Below are positions 41,201 to 47,834 of a stretch of DNA of 64,000 bases, in pieces. Positions within the stretch are counted from its first letter, which is position 1. Every line of letters starts with the position of its first letter. The translations under genes were made by a program, and so were the position numbers. This DNA comes from Pseudoflavonifractor sp. Marseille-P3106 (GTDB taxonomy: Bacteria > Bacillota > Clostridia > Oscillospirales > Oscillospiraceae): the NCBI GenBank assembly GCA_900169975.1, contig LT827126.1, positions 868,001 to 932,000 of the forward strand. The letters are read 5' to 3'. The notes beneath the pieces are model-generated. The model was not told the origin of the DNA. It was given only the letters and a program-made list of their open reading frames with translations, and searched no databases.

Positions 41201-42533
41201 GGAAAGTTACACCCTCGACCAGATTATCCTCCGAAGATTTGATAACCTGAAGATTACCTCTCTTGAGAACATTATTGAAGTTGACCTTTGCCACCTGACC
41301 GGCAACAACAGTAACTCTGTGAACCTCCTGCGGTACATATTTGTCGATAGACTGTTCTGTTACCGTGTAAACACCGGGCATAAGGTTATCCAGTTGGAAT
41401 TTGCCGCCGTTTGCGGTTGTTACAGTCTGATTGACACCGTTACCGCTGATGGTAAACTGAATACCGTCAACCTTTCCGTCCTCACTTGTCTTTACAATCT
41501 GACAAGAGCCGTAGCTTACCTTCATTTTGACAAAGCCGCTGACAGGGTCGCTGACCTCCTGAGCATAAGTGACCACATCCTGAATGCCGTTGCCATTCTG
41601 ATGGATACCGTCAGACCATACGACAACACCTCTGCGGACACCGTTCTTTTTTGCGGCTGTGATGGTAAATTCCTTGCTCGGAGCTTTCTCCATCGAAACA
41701 GTCAATTTGTTTCCGCTGACAGAGAACGAAACGCCGTCAATATTTGCCGAGAAATTGTAATTGCCAAGCACACCGTTTGTATCGGTGAGAGTTGCAACAT
41801 ACTTGCTTCCGTTCCATTCAAGCTCGTTCACCTTGGCAGAACCGCTTGACCTTGTGCAGAAGCTCGGAACTTTCGTATGGTTCTGAACGCTTGTTACCAT
41901 ACTGTTGTAGTACGACAAGATTTTGCTGCGGAGAGGGTGTGCTGAGCTTACACATTCAAGCACGGCATTGTACCCTCCGGTAGAAACGTGATTGAAGCTT
42001 GCGTCTCTTTCTCCGACAATCGTTTCCCAAATCAAAATCTGAGTGGCATAAGCGTGTGCGATACAGTTTGCGTCGCTTTCATTCTGCGACTTCCAGCTTG
42101 TCGAAATACCTCCACGGTAGCCGTACTGCAAGATACGACCGATAAGCAGGCGAATATCATCGCCGGAAATCGTACCGTTCGGACTGATGTTGTTGAAGAA
42201 GTTCTCGTCCTTTTCGGTGAGAGTATCTCCTGTCCGCTGACCTGTACCCGGCTCGATACAGTAGGCGATATTGCCCGAATACGAACCCATTGCACGAAGT
42301 CCCGTATATTTCGTGGACAAGCCTTTCCAACCGTTCATATAGTTGAGATTGCCGTGTCCCCATTCGCCGTTGTTATTGGTATCTCCGCTTCGGGGATAAT
42401 CGACGAGGTACACATCGGCTTTTTCGCCTACGGCTGCAAAGGCTGTCGTTGCCCCAATGCCCATAAAAGCAGTAAGGCTCATAACCGCCGCCAACATAAG
42501 CGAGACGGCTTTCTTGAATTTTGTTTTAACCAT
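38283..42533 (-). CDS. Large sortase-anchored adhesin with thioester and Cna_B domains
   Basis: 1416 residues from the ATG at 42533 (ggagg upstream). A signal peptide (SLMLAAVMSLTAFMGIGATTAFA) leads into a thioester-type domain: the Cys of AYCIEPGTG and the Gln of ATQILIWET are the expected cross-link pair. Then about ten SpaA/Cna_B repeats follow, recognised by recurring GNLKIVK, FTTDKNGE, G-x-YTV-x-E-x and EVQAP-GY pieces. The end has TPKTGD, a membrane span (VGLWTALAGLSALGIVGTAVVAY) and KKKKED. It probably binds recipient or host surfaces covalently; the sortase at 15 kb is the likely enzyme for anchoring it. Confidence 0.92.
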   Translation of the reverse strand: MVKTKFKKAVSLMLAAVMSLTAFMGIGATTAFAAVGEKADVYLVDYPRSGDTNNNGEWGHGNLNYMNGWKGLSTKYTGLRAMGSYSGNIAYCIEPGTGQRTGDTLTEKDENFFNNISPNGTISGDDIRLLIGRILQYGYRGGISTSWKSQNESDANCIAHAYATQILIWETIVGERDASFNHVSTGGYNAVLECVSSAHPLRSKILSYYNSMVTSVQNHTKVPSFCTRSSGSAKVNELEWNGSKYVATLTDTNGVLGNYNFSANIDGVSFSVSGNKLTVSMEKAPSKEFTITAAKKNGVRRGVVVWSDGIHQNGNGIQDVVTYAQEVSDPVSGFVKMKVSYGSCQIVKTSEDGKVDGIQFTISGNGVNQTVTTANGGKFQLDNLMPGVYTVTEQSIDKYVPQEVHRVTVVAGQVAKVNFNNVLKRGNLQVIKSSEDNLVEGVTFHLYGTSLAGITVDEYAVTDKNGVASFDDVLISGTTPYTIEEVDTAIRYVVPANQTAPINWKEVTTRNFTNILKKFSVTVTKSDREEGTPQGDATLAGAVYGIYKGETLVDKYVTDKNGQFTTKEYICDDDWTIREITPSEGYLLDGTIHKVGAEPQLYTVEHNQTANDVTEQVMKGNIAIIKHTDDGETKIETPENGATFEIYLKSSGSFDSAEEDERDVIVCDENGFGQTKDMPYGVYTVHQTSGWEGRELMDDFDVFIAQNGQTYRYLINNANFESYIKVVKVDAESGKNIPYAGAGFKIFDPDGNQVTMTFTYPTPTTIDIFYTDANGQLVTPEKLEYGKGYSLVEVQAPYGYVLDSTPVYFDVAEEHSSDEGGITVIKVDKPNMAQKGTVSIEKTGEVFSGVNISGEENADVIYQPVYEVKGLAGAVYEITAAEDIITPDGTLRYAKGEVVDTVTTDENGLAKSKELYLGRYTVVEITAPEGMVINKEAHEVELTYAGQEVAVTETATSFVNERQKVTVSLEKAIEKNDIFNIGNGDEVKNISFGLFAAEELVSTSGTSIPADGLIEIISLSENGKAVIKTDLPFGSYYVKELATDEHYILSDSKYPFTFSYAGQDTETVEIAVNDGKPIENKLIYGSVSGKKITENGEALGGAVIGLFKADETEFTKENALMTATSQKDGSFSFEKVPYGNWLVREIEQPEGFVLDETSYEVKISEVAQVIEVEIVNEYVHGNIKLTKVDEDYPDNKLTGATFEVYKDVNGDGKLDDGDELIGTLNETSTGIYEMKEFLYGKYLVRETKAPEGFELDKGVYSVFIEKDEMTYEVENKAGVGFINTAMKGNLKIVKTSSDGKVEGFTFRVTGVNGYDRSFTTDKNGEIVIEGLRIGDYTVSEVQDSVSASYVLPADKIATVKVGSTTVVEMHNELRDTPKTGDNSNVGLWTALAGLSALGIVGTAVVAYRKKKKEDNE

Positions 42534-42554
42534 TGCGTTTTCCTCCTTGAAATG

Positions 42555-42583
42555 CAAAAACGCACCGATTTTACTCAGTGCGT
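42555..42583 (-). terminator. Terminator just before the adhesin gene
   Basis: acgcac pairs with gtgcgt and is followed by TTTTTG, 20 bases before the adhesin ribosome-binding site. It would stop most transcripts from the lipoprotein gene, so the adhesin may depend on regulated readthrough. Confidence 0.7.
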
Positions 42584-42603
42584 CCGCTTAAAATTATTTT
42601 GTT

Positions 42604-43308
42604 TTAGCAGTAGCCGATATAGATGTTGTAATCCGTATCGGATAGCTTTTCTGTCCATATCCACACAGCGGTAAAACCCTCGCTGTTCTTGTATCGGTTC
42701 AGTCTGCTTTCAATATCAGACTTGATACCGCTTCGGTTAGGATTTGCGGATATGGGGTTGTCCCAACATTCTGTCGCCGTGATGTCAAGAGAAAGCCCTA
42801 TGCTTACCGCATACTCTTTTGCGTAACTAACATAAGGGCTGACATCGAATGTCTGCTTGTGCGGCTCTGTCGGTTTCGGTTCTGCCGGCTTTTCAGTCGG
42901 TTTTTCAACCGGCTTTTGTTCGGCAGTTGTCTGTTCTTTTGGCTGTTCCGTTTGTTTTTCGGGTTCAGCCTGCGTGGTTGTCTGCTTCGGTGGCTCTGCC
43001 TTTGGCTTTTCGGTTGCAGGAGTATCAGCCGTTTTTTCTTCCGCCGGTTTTGTCTGTACCGTCATAACCGTCTGACTTTCAGCGGTTGATTGGCTTTCTT
43101 TTGCCGTAATCGGTGTTTCCTCCTGAACTGCCGTGCTTTCCGGTTCTTTTGCCGTATCTTCCTGAGAATTTGTTTCGGTATTACCAGCCGGAAAAGAAGT
43201 CTCCGTTTTCGTTATCTCCTGTGCAGCTTCTTTGGCTGTGTTACCGTTACAACCTACGAGGAAAATCATCAGGCAGGCAAGAACACAAGGTATCAGCCTG
43301 TTTTTCAT
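42604..43308 (-). CDS. Lipoprotein with Pro/Thr/Glu-rich stalk
   Basis: 234 residues. A signal with lipobox (CLMIFLVGCNG) is followed by about 120 residues rich in Thr, Glu, Lys and Pro, with near repeats such as EKPTEKPAEPKPTEP. The last 75 residues form a small globular domain with two Cys (ATECWDNP and IYIGYC). It would be anchored in the outer leaflet of the membrane with the domain held beyond the wall. Role unknown; it may act in surface exclusion or mating contact, as do lipoproteins at this place in other elements. Confidence 0.8.
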   Translation of the reverse strand: MKNRLIPCVLACLMIFLVGCNGNTAKEAAQEITKTETSFPAGNTETNSQEDTAKEPESTAVQEETPITAKESQSTAESQTVMTVQTKPAEEKTADTPATEKPKAEPPKQTTTQAEPEKQTEQPKEQTTAEQKPVEKPTEKPAEPKPTEPHKQTFDVSPYVSYAKEYAVSIGLSLDITATECWDNPISANPNRSGIKSDIESRLNRYKNSEGFTAVWIWTEKLSDTDYNIYIGYC

Positions 43309-43540
43309 ATCCATCGCTCCTTTCTGCTTTAATCGTAATCAAAACCGGTCAAAACATCAAAGGTGCGATTGGCTGAACTTTTTATCGTAGCAGACATTTT
43401 GCTTTTGCTCCAAATGTGCAAACCCTTTAATAGACAGCTATATGTTATTGAGATAGATATACTCAAGGGAGATAGAGTATATTTTTCAGCAGGTTAATAG
43501 CCGGTATATATAGGGGTTAGAGTGTGAGAAAGGGGGAAGG

Positions 43541-44485
43541 CTATCGGCTGTCACGGTCGGCTCTGCTTCGCAGAAACTTGTTGTAATGCTCCAATGCCTT
43601 GCACACAAAATCCTCCGTTTGGCTTATGGGAATATTCTTCGGGATAAGCTGTCGAACCCTGTCGCCCCTTAAAACAATTTTCTCCCTTTGGTTTGGTTTT
43701 TCCTCCGACATAATCGCTTGGATTGCTTCGGTTGTGAGCTTGCCCTCCTCAAAGAACTTTCGCATACGGATTGTTTGGTCGTGGGACGGAGTTGCGTCGT
43801 TCAGGTCGATTTCATCAACCACATCACGCTGACTGTCCTCATCGAGAAAAGACAATTCAACCGCCGGTCGCATTTTAATTCGCCCCTCATCAACATATTC
43901 CAAAAGTTCGGGAACAAGGTTTGTAAGGCGAATATATCTGCGAACTTGGGTTTGACTGTCACCCGACTGCTCTCCAATTAGTTGTGCTGTTTCTTTTCCG
44001 CTTGACTTCCAACCCACTGGGTCGGAAGTTAGGTCTGTTCTTTTGCCTTGTCTGCTCAATGCTTCCAAACGCATTTTGTAGGCATAGGCTTTTTCCGAGG
44101 GAAGTATCTGCGACCTTTGGTAGTTGCTCTCAACCATTAAAATCGTGGCTTCGTCTCGGTTCAGTTCAACGACCTCACAACGGAGAGTATCAAACCCGGC
44201 AAGCTCACAGGCTCGCTTTCGTCTGTGTCCCGATATGAGTTCGTATCTGCCGTCCTCTTTCTGCCTTACCGTCGCCGGAGTGATTACCCCTCGTTCCTTA
44301 ATACTCTCAATGAGCTGTGCCATATCCTCGTCATCACGCACCTTAAAAGGGTGGTCGGGGAAATCGTCAATCTCAGTCAAGGGAATATCTCGGATTTTTG
44401 AAAGTTTTTCTTCATCTCTCTGTTCCTGCGTCGAGAATAAGTCATCGAGCTTCGTGAGAGTGAAGTCGCTCTTTCTTCCTGCCAT
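43541..44485 (-). CDS. parB: ParB/Spo0J-family partition protein
   Basis: 314 residues. The ParB N-terminal nuclease-like domain has VRDDEDMAQLIESIKERGVI and ELISGHRRKRACELAG. The helix-turn-helix KASG-type segment follows, read here as GEQSGDSQTQVRRYIRLTNLV. It overlaps parA by 44 bp. With ParA it would keep the excised circle in dividing cells or assist transfer. The 230 bp after the lipoprotein gene up to this gene carry no evident gene. Confidence 0.9.
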   Translation of the reverse strand: MAGRKSDFTLTKLDDLFSTQEQRDEEKLSKIRDIPLTEIDDFPDHPFKVRDDEDMAQLIESIKERGVITPATVRQKEDGRYELISGHRRKRACELAGFDTLRCEVVELNRDEATILMVESNYQRSQILPSEKAYAYKMRLEALSRQGKRTDLTSDPVGWKSSGKETAQLIGEQSGDSQTQVRRYIRLTNLVPELLEYVDEGRIKMRPAVELSFLDEDSQRDVVDEIDLNDATPSHDQTIRMRKFFEEGKLTTEAIQAIMSEEKPNQREKIVLRGDRVRQLIPKNIPISQTEDFVCKALEHYNKFLRSRADRDSR

Positions 44486-45266
44486 CGGCTAACACCTCCT
44501 TTGTAAATTCGGTGTACGCTTTTGACACCGTGCTGCCCGGTTCGTAGGCAAAAATGCTCTTGCCTTTGGAAGAAGTCTCTGCGGCTTTTACGGCAATCGG
44601 GATATATGTTCGATACATCTTGATTTGACTACCGAAGTTCTCTCTCAGAGCTTCTACCGTGCTTTTGGCGAGGTTGGTACGGCTATCCACCAAAGTGAGA
44701 AGCATACCGTCAATCTTTAAGCCCGGATTGATACGCTTCTTAACTCGTGAAATGGTCTGAACAAGCTGCGTCATACCTTTTGCCGGTAAATACTGAGCCT
44801 GAACAGGAATTATTACGCTGTCTGCCGCAGATAGAGCATTGATTGTTACCATTCCGAGGGAAGGCATACAATCTATTAAGATATAGTCGTATTTGTCCTT
44901 CACTTCGCTTAGATAATTTCTCAATGCCGTCTCTCTGCTCATTGCGTTGACAAGGTTAAATTCCATTGCTGAAAGCTCAAGGTTTGCCGGAACAAGGTCA
45001 ACACCTTCGTCGTGGTGCAGAATACCGACCGTAGGGTCATTCATCGTTTCGTTTATGACATCTGTGAGTTTCGTTGCAAGCGTGATACCCAAGTTATCCG
45101 TATCCTTCCAACCGAGACAGGTGGTTAAGTCGCCCTGTGGGTCTGCGTCTATGAGCAACACTTTCTTTCCCTGCATTGCAAGACCGACGCCGAGGTTTAC
45201 CGTGGTGGTCGTCTTTCCAACTCCGCCTTTTTGATTGCATATAGCAATCGTTTTGCAGTTCGACAC
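44442..45266 (-). CDS. parA: ParA-family ATPase
   Basis: 274 residues, GTG start behind ggagg. Deviant Walker A motif KGGVGKTTTTVNLG, Walker B-like ILIDCMPSLGM and DADPQGDLTTCLG are classic ParA/Soj. It is preceded by a long structured leader of about 350 nt with no gene. It drives ICE partition or positions the transfer apparatus. The unusual leader suggests its level is controlled at RNA level. Confidence 0.93.
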   Translation of the reverse strand: MSNCKTIAICNQKGGVGKTTTTVNLGVGLAMQGKKVLLIDADPQGDLTTCLGWKDTDNLGITLATKLTDVINETMNDPTVGILHHDEGVDLVPANLELSAMEFNLVNAMSRETALRNYLSEVKDKYDYILIDCMPSLGMVTINALSAADSVIIPVQAQYLPAKGMTQLVQTISRVKKRINPGLKIDGMLLTLVDSRTNLAKSTVEALRENFGSQIKMYRTYIPIAVKAAETSSKGKSIFAYEPGSTVSKAYTEFTKEVLADGRKKERLHSHEAR

Positions 45267-45632
45267 TTTGTGCGTCCTCCTTTCGTAAAATTCATAGCCA
45301 TCGCAGTATGGCTATGTACTTGACCGGCTCATTTCCTAACCGGTCGGGCAATATTTGTTCTCAACACCCCTTGCCGAGCAAAAAGCTCACGGGAAGTCAC
45401 TAAGGAACAGACTGCTAATCTGTATCATAGGAATTTCACCTCTGCCGGGTACTCCGCCAGCTCCGTAGAGAAGTATCATTATCCTTCTGACTGTCATCGC
45501 CGTAACAGGGGCAACCTATTACTTATACCGGGAGTTCTCGCTGTTCTGCAATGCAGAAGTCACGGCGTACCCGATAAGGTGGCTAAAATCATCAGAATTA
45601 AAGTCTTAGTGAATGATTTATTCAGTTGTCAA
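45267..45632 (-). ncRNA. Highly structured RNA-like leader upstream of parA, family unknown
   Basis: About 350 nt without any gene, rich in perfect helices on the minus strand. A closing helix 45568-45573/45446-45451 stacks directly on a 9-bp helix 45559-45567/45498-45506. Hairpins are at 45544-45558, 45469-45488, 45407-45423 (5-bp stem with loop ctgctaa), 45376-45388, 45322-45345 and 45294-45315 (8-bp stem). A TTGACA box at 45627-45632 could start it, although the -10 is weak. It may be a regulatory leader of parA or a separate RNA. No known riboswitch core is evident to me. Confidence 0.6.
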
Positions 45633-45671
45633 AATACAAGTGAATGGGCTGACCTTTTCGTGGTTCGGAAT

Positions 45672-45723
45672 TAACCCCTTCACTCATTTGGACAAAGGGG
45701 GTCAAAATGCACACCCAAAATCA
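45672..45723. repeat. 52-bp direct repeat, right copy
   Basis: Identical to 5373-5424. It lies between the parA leader and the cargo genes. What follows resembles the 3' end of the sigma-like gene, so this is a remnant of a similar gene end rather than a free-standing site. Confidence 0.85.
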
Positions 45724-45765
45724 CCCCTTTTTCAAAAAATTCTTGAAAATATTTTTTTAGAAACA
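45724..45765 (-). pseudogene. Decayed 3' end of a sigma-like gene
   Basis: Reads as about 12 codons similar to the sigma-like C-terminus (K-N-x-FKNFLKKG and stop versus KNFKKFYENL and stop). Together with the 52-bp repeat it shows a second copy of the region that follows the sigma-like gene. It marks the seam where the cargo segment (45.8-49.4 kb) was joined. Confidence 0.55.
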
Positions 45766-45885
45766 AAAAAGCCGCCTATTTCCCTCGTAATTGAGGTCAA
45801 TAGACGGCGGGTAGAAATATTCATAATTTTGGTGTATAATAGGAAATTAAGAGAAAGACAAATTTGAATTTGACGGAGAGATAGT

Positions 45886-46653
45886 ATGGCTATTATTAAA
45901 AACGAAATACCGATTTTGGAGTTTGATACAGAGCAGACAGCAGTTCTTAATCCCACTCATGAAAATCTTGGTTTGAACTTACCCAAGAAATGTGTGTTCG
46001 CATTTCTTGGTGCTTACATAGATGAATATGCCAGTAAAAGTGATACCAAACAGGTATCCACTTTTGAGAGTGCAACGAAGCATTATCCCATTTACATCAC
46101 CAAATACAAGGGTGAGGACATTGTGCTTTGTCAAGCACCCGTTGGTGCGGCAGCAGCCACACAGATACTTGATTGGCTGATTGGTTATGGTGTAAGAGAG
46201 GTAATCTCGGCAGGTAGTTGCGGTGCTCTGGAAAAGTTCCCCGAAAGTACATTCCTCGTACCAAACAAGGCTCTGCGTGATGAGGGAACATCTTATCACT
46301 ATGCGCCCCCTTCTCGATTTGTGGAAATCAGCGAGAAGGCAAGAAAAGCAATTGAAGAAACCATTCTTGAGCATAGTATGAAATATCAGGAGGTTATAAC
46401 CTGGTCAACGGATGGATTTTTCCGTGAAACCAAAGAAAAGGTGGCTTATCGCAAAAGTGAAGGCTGTGCAGTTGTAGAAATGGAATGTTCTGCTCTGGCG
46501 GCCTGTGCTGATTTCAGAGGGGCAACCTGGGGTATGATACTTTATACCGCAGACAGTCTTGCAGATGTTGACAAATACGACGAAAGAAACTGGGGCGGTA
46601 ATGCATACGAATATGCACTTACGCTCTGCCTTGATGCGGTTATCAAATTATAA
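45886..46653 (+). CDS. Nucleoside phosphorylase family protein
   Basis: 255 residues of the PNP/UDP family: GAYIDEYAS near residue 40, APVGAAAATQILDWLIGYGVREVISAGSCGAL, and the catalytic region VVEMECSALAACADFRG with MExS-type residues. These enzymes split purine or uridine nucleosides by phosphate. The gene stands alone on the plus strand in cargo next to ant(6). Nucleoside phosphorylase-like genes of this type often accompany aminoglycoside resistance cassettes in Firmicutes, but a direct link in function is unclear. Intact. Confidence 0.88.
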   Translation: MAIIKNEIPILEFDTEQTAVLNPTHENLGLNLPKKCVFAFLGAYIDEYASKSDTKQVSTFESATKHYPIYITKYKGEDIVLCQAPVGAAAATQILDWLIGYGVREVISAGSCGALEKFPESTFLVPNKALRDEGTSYHYAPPSRFVEISEKARKAIEETILEHSMKYQEVITWSTDGFFRETKEKVAYRKSEGCAVVEMECSALAACADFRGATWGMILYTADSLADVDKYDERNWGGNAYEYALTLCLDAVIKL

Positions 46654-46707
46654 GAACAGTTAGAATCAATCTTTTTTTTGTGATATAATTTTATTGAGGT
46701 GAATGAA

Positions 46708-47580
46708 ATGAGGACTGAAAAAGAAATATACGATTTAGTTTTGAATTTTGCTTTTCAAGATGAGAGAATTAGAATTGTAACTCTTGAGGGGTCTCGCACT
46801 AATGTTAATATACCAAAAGACAATCTTCAAGATTATGATATTACTTTTTTTGTTATAGATATGGGAGAATTTTTGAAAAGCGATGACTGGCTTAGTGTTT
46901 TTGGTAACAGAATTATGATGCAAAAACCTGAAGATATGGAATTATTTCCTCCAGAAGAAAAAGGATTTTCTTATATAATGCTTTTTGATGATGGTGTAAA
47001 GATTGATTTAACTTTGTTACCTGTTTCAATGCTTGAGGAGTATCTTACTCGCGATAAACTTGTAAAAATCATGTTAGATAAAGATAATATGATTAAAACA
47101 GAAATAGTTCCCACAGATGAAGATTATTACATTAAGTGTCCAACAGAAAGAAAGTTTGATGACTGTTGTAACGAATTTTGGAATGTTGCAACATATGTAT
47201 CCAAGGGCTTACTTCGTGGTGAAATACTATTTGCAATAGACCATATGAATGAAGTATTACGTCATGAGCTTCTTAGGATGATTAGTTGGTATGTCGGTAC
47301 TGAAAAAGGATTTAATTTCAGTTTGGGTAAAAACTATAAATTTTTAGATAAGCATATTTCAAAAGAATTGTGGGATAACTTACTAAATACATATTCAATG
47401 AGTTCGTATGAAGAAATGTGGAAATCGTTTGATTTGTGTCTATGTTTGTTCAAAAAAATATCTAAAAAAGTGGCAGATTCACTTGGTTATAATTATCCTG
47501 ATTATGATGAAAACGTTACAAAATATTTGGAAACACAAAAGAGAATTTCAAATAAATATCTTTATGGTAATAGGTATTGA
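46708..47580 (+). CDS. ant(6): Aminoglycoside 6-adenylyltransferase, ANT(6)-Ib-like
   Basis: 290 residues from the ATG at 46708 behind gaggtg. Key blocks of ANT(6) are clear: VTLEGSRTN, NLQDYDITFFV with the metal-binding Asp residues, RIMMQKPEDMELFPPEEKG, KIDLTLLP, KFDDCCNEFWNVATYVSKGL, ILFAIDHMNEVLRHELLRMI, GKNYKFLDKHIS, YPDYDENV. It modifies streptomycin at position 6. By memory it is nearer to ANT(6)-Ib than Ia but clearly different from both. The gene is very AT-rich compared with all neighbours, which shows separate origin. It ends before a good terminator. Confidence 0.9.
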   Translation: MRTEKEIYDLVLNFAFQDERIRIVTLEGSRTNVNIPKDNLQDYDITFFVIDMGEFLKSDDWLSVFGNRIMMQKPEDMELFPPEEKGFSYIMLFDDGVKIDLTLLPVSMLEEYLTRDKLVKIMLDKDNMIKTEIVPTDEDYYIKCPTERKFDDCCNEFWNVATYVSKGLLRGEILFAIDHMNEVLRHELLRMISWYVGTEKGFNFSLGKNYKFLDKHISKELWDNLLNTYSMSSYEEMWKSFDLCLCLFKKISKKVADSLGYNYPDYDENVTKYLETQKRISNKYLYGNRY

Positions 47581-47617
47581 CAAATTCCAATTTGTCGAAC
47601 TTACTCTAAATTAGCAA

Positions 47618-47650
47618 AGACCGCTTACATCGTGTAGGCGGTCTCTTTTC
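47618..47650 (+). terminator. Terminator after ant(6)
   Basis: agaccgc pairs with gcggtct around a 13-base loop, followed by a CTTTT run. It lies 37 bp after the stop. Confidence 0.75.
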
Positions 47651-47654
47651 GTGT

Positions 47655-47834
47655 TCAGATATATTTGATTTTGAACTTTCTTCTCTTGGCTGAAAGCACC
47701 TTATAAAGAATATCATCTACTGCATCGGTGCATCTGCCTTGTGCTGTCAGGCTGTTCTTCAAACGAATAAGTGATTGTATCAATCTGCTATATTCGTCAT
47801 CATTTAGATAGATATGGAACTTTTCTTCTCTCAT
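47655..47834 (-). CDS. Small protein, paralogue of the gene next to the coupling protein
   Basis: 59 residues from the ATG at 47834, preceded by ggaggaa. FHIYLNDDEYSRLIQSLIRL, then GRCTDAVDDILYKVLSAKRRKFKI follows the pattern of the 67-residue protein at 21843-22046 (shared TDAVDD and basic end). It overlaps the end of the zinc-ribbon gene by 4 bp, so both are co-translated. It may have been copied from the transfer block of this or another element. Confidence 0.7.
   Translation of the reverse strand: MREEKFHIYLNDDEYSRLIQSLIRLKNSLTAQGRCTDAVDDILYKVLSAKRRKFKIKYI

Noticed and set aside
45360-45460. tRNA-Ser(GCU)-like gene: stem acaga/tctgt with loop ctgctaa, and a later tactccgcca resembling an acceptor end
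   Set aside because: No matching 5' acceptor strand, D arm or T arm (TTCRANY) can be placed at proper distances. The anticodon-like hairpin fits better as one of many hairpins of the structured region on the other strand.
45420-45460. FMN or cobalamin riboswitch, because the minus strand reads ggcagaggtgaaattcc
   Set aside because: Only this short block resembles those cores. The other conserved pieces of either riboswitch are missing, and the downstream gene is parA.
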